The notes under the pieces are model-generated. The model was not told where the DNA came from, searched no databases, and saw only the letters and a list, made by a program, of their open reading frames with translations. Of a stretch of DNA of 42,376 nucleotides, positions 5,335 to 11,838 are shown in pieces; position 1 is the stretch's first letter; each line of letters opens with the position of its first letter. The DNA comes from a virus, in the IMG/VR virus record IMGVR_UViG_3300046694_000323, positions 1 to 42,376 of that record; one strand, written 5' to 3'. A program made the translations under genes and the position numbers.

Positions 5335-6807
5335 ATGAAAGTCGCTGCATATATACGGGTTTCAACTCATGAACAGGCTGAAGAGGGTTATTCTATTCCA
5401 GCTCAACGAAATAGACTGGAAGCTTATGCTCTATCTCAAGGTTGGGAAATTGTAAAATGGTACGTTGATGAAGGCGAAAGCGCTAAAGACTTAAAGCGAA
5501 CTGATTTAACTAGAATGTTAAAAGATATTGAATTAAAAATTTTTGATTGTGTTCTGGTTTATAAACTGGACCGCTTAACAAGATCAGTAATGGATTTATA
5601 TGAACTTTTAAGTCTATTTGATAAACACGATGTTAAATTTAAGTCTGCCACAGAGGTTTATGACACCACTACAGCTATTGGAAGATTATTCATAACCATT
5701 GTATCAGCATTAGCTCAATGGGAGCGTGAGAACCTTGGTGAGCGTGTCAGCATGGGCATGATGCAAAAGGCGAAGGAAGGAAAATGGACCGTCAGCACTC
5801 CGCCATTTGGTTATTTCTCGAATGAATCTGTTCTTGAAATAAAACCATCCGAGGCGTCCGTAGTCAAAGAAATTTTCACGCTCTATTTAAGTGGTTTAGG
5901 CATGTGGAAAGTAGCAAGCAACCTAAATAACCGTTTTCTTTTTACTAGAAATGGTGTTCCATGGGGTCAAAGTTCCATTCAATATATTTTAACGAATCCC
6001 GTTTATATTGGGAGACTTCGCTATAATTATCGAGTCAATACTGAACAATATTTTGAAGTAGAAAGCGACGATATACCGGCGATCATTACAGATGATGAAT
6101 TTAATCTTGTACAGAAAATGATTAATTCCAGAAAGCATTCACATCCTAGACAGGCTACTTCTAAATATATTTATAGCAAGGTTTTAAAATGTGCTCGTTG
6201 TGGTTCAACCCTAATTGGCAGAAGCTCCAAATCAACACGCGGTGAAAAAGTATATCATTCCCACAATTATTATTGTCCAAAAAGAAGAAGGTCGTTGTGC
6301 GACCTGCCTATGATTAGCGAAAATTTAGTGGAGAAAAAATTTTTGGAAATGATGGATGAGTGGGATGCATCTCAGGCAGCAGAGGAATTAATTCATAACG
6401 AAGTTGCCGCTACAACCGAAGATCATACCGAAACTATTAAGGAGCTTGAGACAGAATTAAAGGAAATTGAAAAAAGACGGTCCCGCTGGCAATATGCTTG
6501 GGTAAATGGCATGTTTTCAAAAGAGGATGCTAAAAATGACACAGAATTTAAAAAGAGAATGAATGAAGAAGAAGAAAAAGAAAAAATGATACAGGAGGAG
6601 CTAAATGAATTAGTCACTCCTGTTTTACCGATGGAAGATAGTGGCGTCCTTGAATTATGGACAAACTTAAAATTAAACTGGCAGTACATGGACAAGGAAG
6701 CGAAAAAACAGTTTGTTCTGATCGCCTTACAATCCATGTGTGTTGATAAAATCAATAACGAAAAAAATAGCAGTTCCATCGAAATAAAAGACGTTAGGTT
6801 GAACTAA
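5335..6807 (+). CDS. int: Large serine recombinase (phage integrase)
   Basis: 490 residues from ATG at 5335, 9 nt after AGGAG; the in-frame ATG at 5326 overlaps that RBS and is rejected. The resolvase catalytic domain begins MKVAAYIRVSTHEQ with the nucleophilic Ser10, followed by YKLDRLTRSVMDLYEL and an LGERVSMGM helix. A recombinase domain follows (PPFGYF ... NPVYIGRLRYN). Then come a zinc-ribbon (LKCARCGSTL ... YYCPKRRRSLC) and a C-terminal coiled coil (about residues 350-430). This is the full architecture of unidirectional large serine integrases. The gene is monocistronic on the plus strand, with a terminator inside its 3' end and a candidate attP immediately downstream. No separate recombination directionality factor was recognised. 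Confidence 0.95.
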   Translation: MKVAAYIRVSTHEQAEEGYSIPAQRNRLEAYALSQGWEIVKWYVDEGESAKDLKRTDLTRMLKDIELKIFDCVLVYKLDRLTRSVMDLYELLSLFDKHDVKFKSATEVYDTTTAIGRLFITIVSALAQWERENLGERVSMGMMQKAKEGKWTVSTPPFGYFSNESVLEIKPSEASVVKEIFTLYLSGLGMWKVASNLNNRFLFTRNGVPWGQSSIQYILTNPVYIGRLRYNYRVNTEQYFEVESDDIPAIITDDEFNLVQKMINSRKHSHPRQATSKYIYSKVLKCARCGSTLIGRSSKSTRGEKVYHSHNYYCPKRRRSLCDLPMISENLVEKKFLEMMDEWDASQAAEELIHNEVAATTEDHTETIKELETELKEIEKRRSRWQYAWVNGMFSKEDAKNDTEFKKRMNEEEEKEKMIQEELNELVTPVLPMEDSGVLELWTNLKLNWQYMDKEAKKQFVLIALQSMCVDKINNEKNSSSIEIKDVRLN

Positions 6808-6817
6808 CGTCTTTTTG
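6789..6817 (+). terminator. Integrase terminator
   Basis: AGACGTTAG (6789-6797) pairs with CTAACGTCT (6804-6812), followed by TTTTTGT. The stop codon (6805-6807) lies in the right arm. Confidence 0.85.
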
Positions 6818-6824
6818 TATGTGC

Positions 6825-6860
6825 CTATTGTACAGACAGGATGCCCAGTATGTACAATAG
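6825..6860. other. Candidate attP site (inverted repeat next to the integrase)
   Basis: Perfect 10-bp arms CTATTGTACA (6825-6834) and TGTACAATAG (6851-6860) flank a 16-bp non-palindromic core. The exact centre falls on the dinucleotide TG (6842-6843). Large serine integrases use short sites of this kind, with an asymmetric central dinucleotide between inverted arms, usually beside the int gene. The hairpin has no T-run and no ORF crosses it, so a terminator role is unlikely. In the prophage, the integrase and the accessory ATPase gene would lie at opposite ends. Confidence 0.6.
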
Positions 6861-6869
6861 ACCCGAAAA

Positions 6870-9032
6870 TTATTTTTTTGGAGAAACATTCGAGGATGGC
6901 GGCGGGGCCATTTTGCAGATAAAAGGAGGTTGTATTTCATTTCCTGCTCTTAAAACATTGATTGCATGATGACGTTTTAATTTCAATCCATCTTCAACGG
7001 TATAAGGCGATATTTCTTCTTGCAGATCCTTAAAGGTTTTTTTGCTGCTGTTGTAAATCGTGTAATGCGGTCCGGCAGCTTTAATAATCTCAGCTAAGTC
7101 ACGAGGGATTTGTTCCCATGAATGAAATAACCAAACATATCCTAATCGCCATTTACGACTTTCGACTGCAGCAGATTTCCATGTTTTTGCGCTCTTTAAG
7201 AATTGATGCGGTTCATCAAATACCGCAAAGAACGGATGTTGTTTGTCCTCGTCTCTTAGCGTCATGGCGAGGTCTAATTTACTGGTTAATAAGTTTACTA
7301 TTAGATCAACTACTTCTGGTCCCAAAACCCCTTTAGGAACGTTTATGATTACCGCTTTCTTTTGTTCCATCAGTTCTACCAGGTTTATTCCTTCATCACA
7401 TTCCATACACTCATTTAAATATTCATCACCCATGATAATATCCAAACGATTATAAATTGGGGAAAGAATTTGCATTCTTCGTTTATCCGATTCATTACTG
7501 AATGCGGTAAGCGTGATTTTATGCAATCCATCCGGCATCTGTTCAATTAATCCGTTTCGATATTCGTCATCTTCAAAGATACGAATAATCTCACTCAATT
7601 TTCCCGTCTGCATCGCCATAACCGCCGCCCGGATGTATCGGGAAGTCTGCCCCCCGGCCTCTTCATTAGAAGAACTGAAAAAACCTAATATGGTATTGGC
7701 TAATCGATTTTTGGCTTTTGGACTTCGCTTTACTTCTCTCCAATCAAGCGAAAAGGGAATTCCCCCTAATTGAATTTTGATGATTTCATCAGAAGTTAAT
7801 GTACTGGATACCTCTTGATAAATTTCTCCTTTGGCCGGATCTATCGCTAAAGCTCCAAATCCATTCCGAACCGCTTCTACTATAAAGTTAGCTGCGTATC
7901 CCCTTGTCTTACCGCTTCCCATCCCTCCGATAACCACTCTAGGCAGGCATAGAATATCGTAATTTTGTGTAGATTGGTAAACCTTCACGACTTTCTTTTT
8001 TACCTCTACATCGCCTAAATAAAGCCCACCTGACGTTAAAATCTTGCCTACTTCCATTTCTAAATTATCGATGTGTGGTATTTTATATTTTTCCTGTAAT
8101 TCGCCTGTTGGAAGCAAGTGTAATCGGCTGATTTCCGGAATGGAAAAATAATCTTTATTGAAGAGTGAACCGAATTTCCTTTCTTTCATTTTCTTCCATG
8201 TTTTTTCTGGTTTAGACGTGTGTGGTACTAAATAATTTTCTCCGTCCAACTCCCGGAATGCCATCGTCACCATTCTCATTAAGGCGGTTGCTCGTTCTTT
8301 TTCGGCAACAATTCCAATCCTTATTTCAGTTTCATATGCATCAGCTTTTGTCTTGTTGAGGGTTGCTGAACTTAGTTTCCCATCTTTTAATATCGCAGCT
8401 CGTTCTCCGTTGTTTAAATCTACCTTCTCCATTTCTCTTCCGGTGATTAACTCAGTGGTAATGTTGGCGATTTCCAATGCAGTGTATGCGGCTATTTTGA
8501 CGGACGTATTCACCAATGTTTTTTTGTTGAACTGCCATTTTTGTGGCATCTCTCCTTTTTTGAATCGGTCATAGGCATTGGCAGCATTCACAAACCAATC
8601 TTTATCGGCTGGAGTTGCAATGGTTTGAATATAGATTTTTTCATTATCCAACATGGAATTTAACGTTTCTAAAATACTCGCTAGTGCGTTTTTGTTAGTG
8701 CGTAAGGCAAACATATAATGGTGGTTAAAAGAAAGTTGAGAGGTCATTTTTGGTGTGTCTAATAGTTGGTCAAAAGTGGGTTCAATCGCAGATTTCGGCC
8801 AAGTGGTCTCTAGTGCTTTTTTGGCTAAACTTTCTAAGTGTTTGGGTACGGTCAGAACAAAAGAAGTATTTTCTCTTTCCAGAATGGTTTCAAAACTCAT
8901 AAATGGGATAGTATTAAATCCTTTGCCGTTCCATCTTTCCAAAGGACTTTCATATAGGCAAAGAGTTTGTGCCAAGTGGGCCACATTTTTATTATCTAAT
9001 CGACTGTCTGGAGTTATTTTGAAGTGAATCAT
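6870..9032 (-). CDS. T4SS-like (VirB4/TraG/TcpA-type) P-loop ATPase
   Basis: 720 residues from ATG at 9032, which overlaps the stop of the preceding gene (ATGA). A longer upstream frame has no RBS and is anti-coding to that gene's better supported frame. Residues 1-330 form an N-terminal domain without motifs I recognise. Residues 360-690 form the ATPase: Walker A GGMGSGKT at 369-376, a LAIDPAKGEIY motif at 395-405 and Walker B FFAVFDEPHQF at 601-611. After Walker B comes a segment (GYVWLFHSW) in the place of sensor strands of HerA/VirB4/TraG enzymes. The C-terminus is proline-rich. Such ATPases move DNA or protein across membranes in conjugation. No relaxase or channel genes are nearby. It sits next to attP, at a prophage end, as accessory cargo. 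Confidence 0.82.
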   Translation of the reverse strand: MIHFKITPDSRLDNKNVAHLAQTLCLYESPLERWNGKGFNTIPFMSFETILERENTSFVLTVPKHLESLAKKALETTWPKSAIEPTFDQLLDTPKMTSQLSFNHHYMFALRTNKNALASILETLNSMLDNEKIYIQTIATPADKDWFVNAANAYDRFKKGEMPQKWQFNKKTLVNTSVKIAAYTALEIANITTELITGREMEKVDLNNGERAAILKDGKLSSATLNKTKADAYETEIRIGIVAEKERATALMRMVTMAFRELDGENYLVPHTSKPEKTWKKMKERKFGSLFNKDYFSIPEISRLHLLPTGELQEKYKIPHIDNLEMEVGKILTSGGLYLGDVEVKKKVVKVYQSTQNYDILCLPRVVIGGMGSGKTRGYAANFIVEAVRNGFGALAIDPAKGEIYQEVSSTLTSDEIIKIQLGGIPFSLDWREVKRSPKAKNRLANTILGFFSSSNEEAGGQTSRYIRAAVMAMQTGKLSEIIRIFEDDEYRNGLIEQMPDGLHKITLTAFSNESDKRRMQILSPIYNRLDIIMGDEYLNECMECDEGINLVELMEQKKAVIINVPKGVLGPEVVDLIVNLLTSKLDLAMTLRDEDKQHPFFAVFDEPHQFLKSAKTWKSAAVESRKWRLGYVWLFHSWEQIPRDLAEIIKAAGPHYTIYNSSKKTFKDLQEEISPYTVEDGLKLKRHHAINVLRAGNEIQPPFICKMAPPPSSNVSPKK

Positions 9033-9463
9033 TTTCCCATTGCTTTGCCTACTTCTACCAGAATGGTCATGATCGCTGGAGCTAGTTGCATCCCGATGTA
9101 TCCGATTGCCGCCCACTTGATGAGGTTCAACCCCTTCGAGCGATTTCCGGTCATAATGACTAAGAATCCTGCACTTAACATGATGAAGCACACCGGATAA
9201 CTCATTCCCTGTAGCAGTTGTACGACCGGGTTGAAAGCGTTGATGATTTTGTCTGCCACTGAAAACCCTAAAATCATTGGTATTGGGGTAGGCGAAGCCA
9301 TCGCTGGTATGGCTAGGTGTGGTATGGGCGGTATTTGATTGATGACTCCTAATGTCAATCCCGACATCAAGGCTGTTGTTAATCCTTTTTTCACTTCCTT
9401 TACTTGGTTTCCCCCTAAAAAATCCTTTACACTTCCAACCGTTTGAACTTTTTGAAAAAACAT
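9029..9463 (-). CDS. Two-TM VirB2/TrbC-like membrane protein
   Basis: 144 residues from ATG at 9463, preceded by AAGGAGG; a longer frame to 9505 lacks an RBS. After a polar N-terminus there is a hydrophobic, proline-rich stretch (about 28-64). Two clear TM helices follow (about 83-104 and 113-138), separated by a basic loop (NRSKGLNLIK). Two C-terminal TM helices with a short basic loop after a weakly hydrophobic leader is the plan of VirB2/TrbC pilin-like proteins of Gram-positive T4SS. It is translationally coupled to the downstream ATPase (ATGA), so the two products probably act together at the membrane. Assignment to a pilin family is inference from topology. Confidence 0.72.
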   Translation of the reverse strand: MFFQKVQTVGSVKDFLGGNQVKEVKKGLTTALMSGLTLGVINQIPPIPHLAIPAMASPTPIPMILGFSVADKIINAFNPVVQLLQGMSYPVCFIMLSAGFLVIMTGNRSKGLNLIKWAAIGYIGMQLAPAIMTILVEVGKAMGK

Positions 9464-9527
9464 GATGTATAACCTCCTTGTTGTTGGGTAATCTAAAAAC
9501 ACCATAAAAACGAAAGGGAGTATTTAC

Positions 9528-9617
9528 ATGGCTACAATTATCGGATGGGGTCTTGTCATTACAGGAGCTGTAGGAATTATCGTAAACGCATTGACCGATT
9601 TAGGTTTGCTTCGGTAA
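9528..9617 (+). CDS. Small hydrophobic membrane peptide (29 aa), plus strand
   Basis: ATG at 9528 follows AAAGGGAGTATTTAC. The product is one TM helix (TIIGWGLVITGAVGIIVNAL) with a short polar end. The ORF is divergent from the two-TM gene and its last 18 bases overlap, tail to tail, the end of the 64-residue gene at 9600. The good RBS and coherent TM helix argue for a real gene. No homologue is known to me; it could be a subunit of the neighbouring membrane system or a toxin-like peptide. Confidence 0.45.
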   Translation: MATIIGWGLVITGAVGIIVNALTDLGLLR

Positions 9618-9794
9618 ATATTTGATACCTCCACGTTGAATGGGCTTCGGTCCATTCTTTTTTATGTCCTCCATGATTAACTCCTTTACATACTTGCTGA
9701 AATTTTTCTTTCCCATGGCAAGTAACATGTGAGCATCTTCTTCATTGTTAATGTTAAAGTGGACACTCTTTACTCGGACATTCTCTCTAGGCAT
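9600..9794 (-). CDS. Small RHH-like DNA-binding protein candidate
   Basis: 64 residues from ATG at 9794, preceded by AAGGAGGGATTAT; longer in-frame starts lack an RBS. A beta strand (VRVKSVHFNIN) followed by two helices (EDAHMLLAMG and NFSKYVKELIMEDIKK) gives a beta-alpha-alpha pattern typical of ribbon-helix-helix proteins. These often regulate or assist plasmid and conjugation genes. It lies upstream of the two-TM and ATPase genes in the same direction and is the likely first gene of that cluster. A minus-strand terminator just upstream (9854-9889) isolates the cluster from other minus-strand transcription. Confidence 0.68.
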   Translation of the reverse strand: MPRENVRVKSVHFNINNEEDAHMLLAMGKKNFSKYVKELIMEDIKKNGPKPIQRGGIKYLPKQT

Positions 9795-9853
9795 ATAATC
9801 CCTCCTTGAAAACATACTATTAGCACTCCTAGAAGTCCTATTCCTGCTATGAG

Positions 9854-9889
9854 CAAAAAAAATAACCACCTGTCTTGGGACAAGTGGTT
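9854..9889 (-). terminator. Minus-strand terminator upstream of the accessory cluster
   Basis: AACCACCTGTC (9864-9874) pairs with GACAAGTGGTT (9879-9889), an 11-bp stem with one G-T pair, followed on the minus strand by a run of U (9854-9862). It would stop late transcription reading through from the lysis genes. Confidence 0.75.
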
Positions 9890-9963
9890 TGTTCATCGCT
9901 AGAAGCAAGCTGCTGAAGCGACGCTTTTGCTTTTAGCGTATGCTATGGGGATGACAAAAATGT

Positions 9964-9987
9964 CTGTCCATTATAGGATGGTACTAT
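9964..9987 (+). promoter_or_regulatory. Candidate promoter with degenerate operator before the 82-aa gene
   Basis: An extended -10, TGgTACTAT (9979-9987), lies 22 bp before the ATG at 10010. The overlapping 17-mer CTGTCCATTATAGGATG (9964-9980) agrees with the repressor operator at 12 of 17 bases. Control by the lysogeny repressor is possible but weakly supported. Confidence 0.35.
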
Positions 9988-10009
9988 ATTTTCTTGAGGT
10001 GGGTTGTCT

Positions 10010-10258
10010 ATGAACGTAGTCATACGGATTGATTACATAGCAAGCAGTAAGGTATCACAGACTGGTTCTTTTCCATTGAGAAGAAGGACAAAGGAACAAG
10101 TGGCTCTAGAGTGGTGGAAAAATCTTAAAAAAGAAACATCTTACCGGGCTAAATTGGATAAGGTGTTTGCAGATGGGAATGACATTACGGATTTAGTGAA
10201 GGATTTAGAAGAGAAAGAATGGAGAAATACAGAAGGAATGGACTATTTGCCTTTTTAA
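10010..10258 (+). CDS. Conserved hypothetical protein, plus-strand moron
   Basis: 82 residues from ATG at 10010, with GAGGTGGG upstream; an in-frame TTG at 10004 is too close to that RBS. A beta-strand start (MNVVIRIDYIASSKV) precedes a segment with a WW pair (ALEWWKNLKK) and an acidic C-terminus (DITDLVKDLEE). From memory, similar short proteins occur near ATPase/FtsK-like accessory genes of Bacillus phages and plasmids, with unknown role. It is monocistronic with its own extended -10 and a strong terminator, opposite in direction to the late genes. That suggests expression from the prophage (lysogenic conversion). Confidence 0.72.
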   Translation: MNVVIRIDYIASSKVSQTGSFPLRRRTKEQVALEWWKNLKKETSYRAKLDKVFADGNDITDLVKDLEEKEWRNTEGMDYLPF

Positions 10259-10288
10259 ACCCCCACTCAAAAGAGTGAGGGTCTTTTT
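10259..10288 (+). terminator. Terminator between the moron gene and the endolysin gene
   Basis: ACCCCCACTC (10259-10268) pairs with GAGTGAGGGT (10273-10282) with one mismatch and an AAAA loop, then CTTTTT. It serves the plus-strand gene directly. Confidence 0.8.
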
Positions 10289-11096
10289 ATGATTTCTTAA
10301 AAATACAATATTTTTTTGGCACCCAAGTGGATTGACCGATATCATAATGATCATCTTTTAATGCATATACTTTCCATGCTGTTCCACCAGGTACTTTTTC
10401 TTTATAGGCGCCGTTTGGAGAATGGTAGGCATTAACACCGTAGTTTTTCGGATAATCGATTTTGACCGTGCCAATCACCTTTGGTGATGCGGTTTGAGGT
10501 TTAATCTGCTGTTTACCCCAAGCTCCAACATCATTCTGCTCTAGATTAACAAAATCTACGTTAATACCGGCAAACGGCTTATCGATATGAAACTGAAAGA
10601 TGTGATTGAAGGAAAAATGCTGCCCGCGGCTCCAGGCAACCGTTTGAAAGTAATAATCAACAATCCCTTTCGAATGAAGGAAGTTCAACACCGAATAGGA
10701 TCCGTAAGCTCCAAGCTTATAATTCTTGAGATTAGCTTTTACTGCCTGAAAATAGGATAGAATTTCATCCAAGTCTTTCGACTGTGCATCATAATCAACG
10801 GTAAAGTAAATAGCAGAGTCGTGTGGTTGCCCTAAAGCTTCGGCATATTTCACTGCTTCTAGTGCATCGGATTTCCCTTGCGCGGCAGTAAAATAAGCGA
10901 CCTTCGTGGCCGCCTTTTCAAACAAACTGAATATTTGTAGTCCTGCTCCTTTTATGGCTTCAACCTCTGGCTTTAAAAGACTTTTCCAAGATGATTCGGG
11001 AGCCAAGTATCTACCAACATGCGTGACCCCTTTATTGGCTAAATTTGAAGCTGTAACATTCGTTAATTTCGTTCCGCAATCAATGGCATTGACCAT
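10287..11096 (-). CDS. Endolysin: DUF1906 glycoside-hydrolase-like domain plus SH3
   Basis: 269 residues from ATG at 11096, overlapping the holin stop (TAATG) with GGAGA upstream. Residues 1-195 form an Rv2525c-like/DUF1906 glycoside hydrolase fold: AIDCGTKLT at the start, HVGRYLAPESSWK, IYFTVDYDA, LGAYGSY and the late acidic segment INVDFVNLEQND. Residues 205-269 form an SH3-type wall-binding domain (VNAYHSPNGAYKEKVPGG ... STWVPKKY). It degrades host peptidoglycan at the end of the lytic cycle. There is no signal peptide, so export through the holin encoded just upstream is expected. Confidence 0.87.
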   Translation of the reverse strand: MVNAIDCGTKLTNVTASNLANKGVTHVGRYLAPESSWKSLLKPEVEAIKGAGLQIFSLFEKAATKVAYFTAAQGKSDALEAVKYAEALGQPHDSAIYFTVDYDAQSKDLDEILSYFQAVKANLKNYKLGAYGSYSVLNFLHSKGIVDYYFQTVAWSRGQHFSFNHIFQFHIDKPFAGINVDFVNLEQNDVGAWGKQQIKPQTASPKVIGTVKIDYPKNYGVNAYHSPNGAYKEKVPGGTAWKVYALKDDHYDIGQSTWVPKKYCIFKKS

Positions 11097-11284
11097 TATT
11101 CTCCATCTCCATTCCAATTAATTTCATGCTTAGTGATAGCCCGTAAGACCATGTTAATGACAGATAAAACGACGACTTGTGTGCCTGGATTGATAACTTC
11201 TTTGTGGTAAACACCTTGTAAAATGGCGGCCACTAACGCCACTACGTTAATCCATACCGTTTTAGACTCGTACCATTTTTTCAT
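11096..11284 (-). CDS. Holin
   Basis: 62 residues with a basic N-terminus (MKKWYESKTVWINVV) and two hydrophobic segments (about 11-25 and 36-50), ending in a charged tail. Its size, topology and position immediately before the endolysin gene, with overlapping start and stop, identify it as the phage holin. It starts at 11284, overlapping the stop of the preceding gene by 4 nt. Confidence 0.82.
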   Translation of the reverse strand: MKKWYESKTVWINVVALVAAILQGVYHKEVINPGTQVVVLSVINMVLRAITKHEINWNGDGE

Positions 11285-11586
11285 TCACTACCCACTCCCT
11301 TCACTTCAAATTTATCGATACGCTTATGAGCTTGTTTTGAGCTTTCCTCTACTCTGATCACTCGCTCTGCCAGTTCAGATACCCTCTTTTCATTCGCCTT
11401 GATGTCAATTCTAATGGAGTCGATTCCTGATGAAATGGTATCCAGTTTAGTTTCAATAACGGCTGATTTGGATGCATCACTTTTAACATCCTTATCCCTA
11501 TTTCGGCTAAAAGTTAAAAAGCCTACGACGAATGTTAATATCGCACAAATCACCATTAATACAGGAATTAAGATTGAAATTTCCAT
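11281..11586 (-). CDS. Membrane-anchored coiled-coil protein of the lysis cassette
   Basis: 101 residues from ATG at 11586, preceded by AGGCGGTG. One N-terminal TM helix (ISILIPVLMVICAILTFVVG) is followed by a basic stretch and a long heptad-rich coiled coil (about 45-95). This arrangement resembles XhlA-type haemolysin-like proteins found beside Bacillus holins, but with the TM at the other end, so the family is uncertain. It is coupled to the holin gene and probably modulates membrane permeabilisation. Confidence 0.7.
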   Translation of the reverse strand: MEISILIPVLMVICAILTFVVGFLTFSRNRDKDVKSDASKSAVIETKLDTISSGIDSIRIDIKANEKRVSELAERVIRVEESSKQAHKRIDKFEVKGVGSE

Positions 11587-11605
11587 TTGACACCGCCTAT
11601 TCTCC

Positions 11606-11640
11606 AAAATAAAAAGAGAACTGATTGCTCAGCTCTCTTT
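11606..11640 (-). terminator. Minus-strand terminator inside the late operon
   Basis: AAAGAGAACTGA (11613-11624) and TCAGCTCTCTTT (11629-11640) form a 12-bp stem with one mismatch, followed on the minus strand by a U-rich tract. The stem includes the stop of the upstream 69-residue gene. It should attenuate late transcription before the lysis genes. Confidence 0.75.
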
Positions 11641-11838
11641 GTTTTTGTTTTTATATAATTTTTCCGGTTTAAACATTCCTTTTCTATCCATCCAGCTATG
11701 CACAGAAAGAAAAACGAGGAATAAAACCGTTAATGAAATACCGATTATTCGAAATGCATCACGAAAATATAGGTCTCCGATGATACCGAATAACACGACT
11801 CCAATAACAATAAATGGAGTTAATCGCAATCTTGTCAC
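11629..11838 (-). CDS. Small two-TM membrane protein
   Basis: 69 residues with two hydrophobic helices (TPFIVIGVVLFGIIGDLYF and IIGISLTVLFLVFLSVHSW) and a basic C-terminus rich in K and N. It overlaps the end of the 1521-residue gene by 4 nt and ends in a terminator stem. It could be a second holin-like or spanin-like lysis protein, or a virion membrane component; the sequence does not decide. Confidence 0.68.
   Translation of the reverse strand: MTRLRLTPFIVIGVVLFGIIGDLYFRDAFRIIGISLTVLFLVFLSVHSWMDRKGMFKPEKLYKNKNKES

Noticed and set aside
9033-9191. N-terminal extension of the T4SS-like ATPase by 53 codons
   Set aside because: It runs through the coding sequence of the two-TM gene in another frame, has no RBS, and the ATG at 9032 forms a clean ATGA coupling.
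9770-9856. 28-residue hydrophobic ORF on the minus strand overlapping the RHH-like gene
   Set aside because: TTG start, its RBS would lie in a terminator stem, and it overlaps a better supported frame; too weak to list as a gene.
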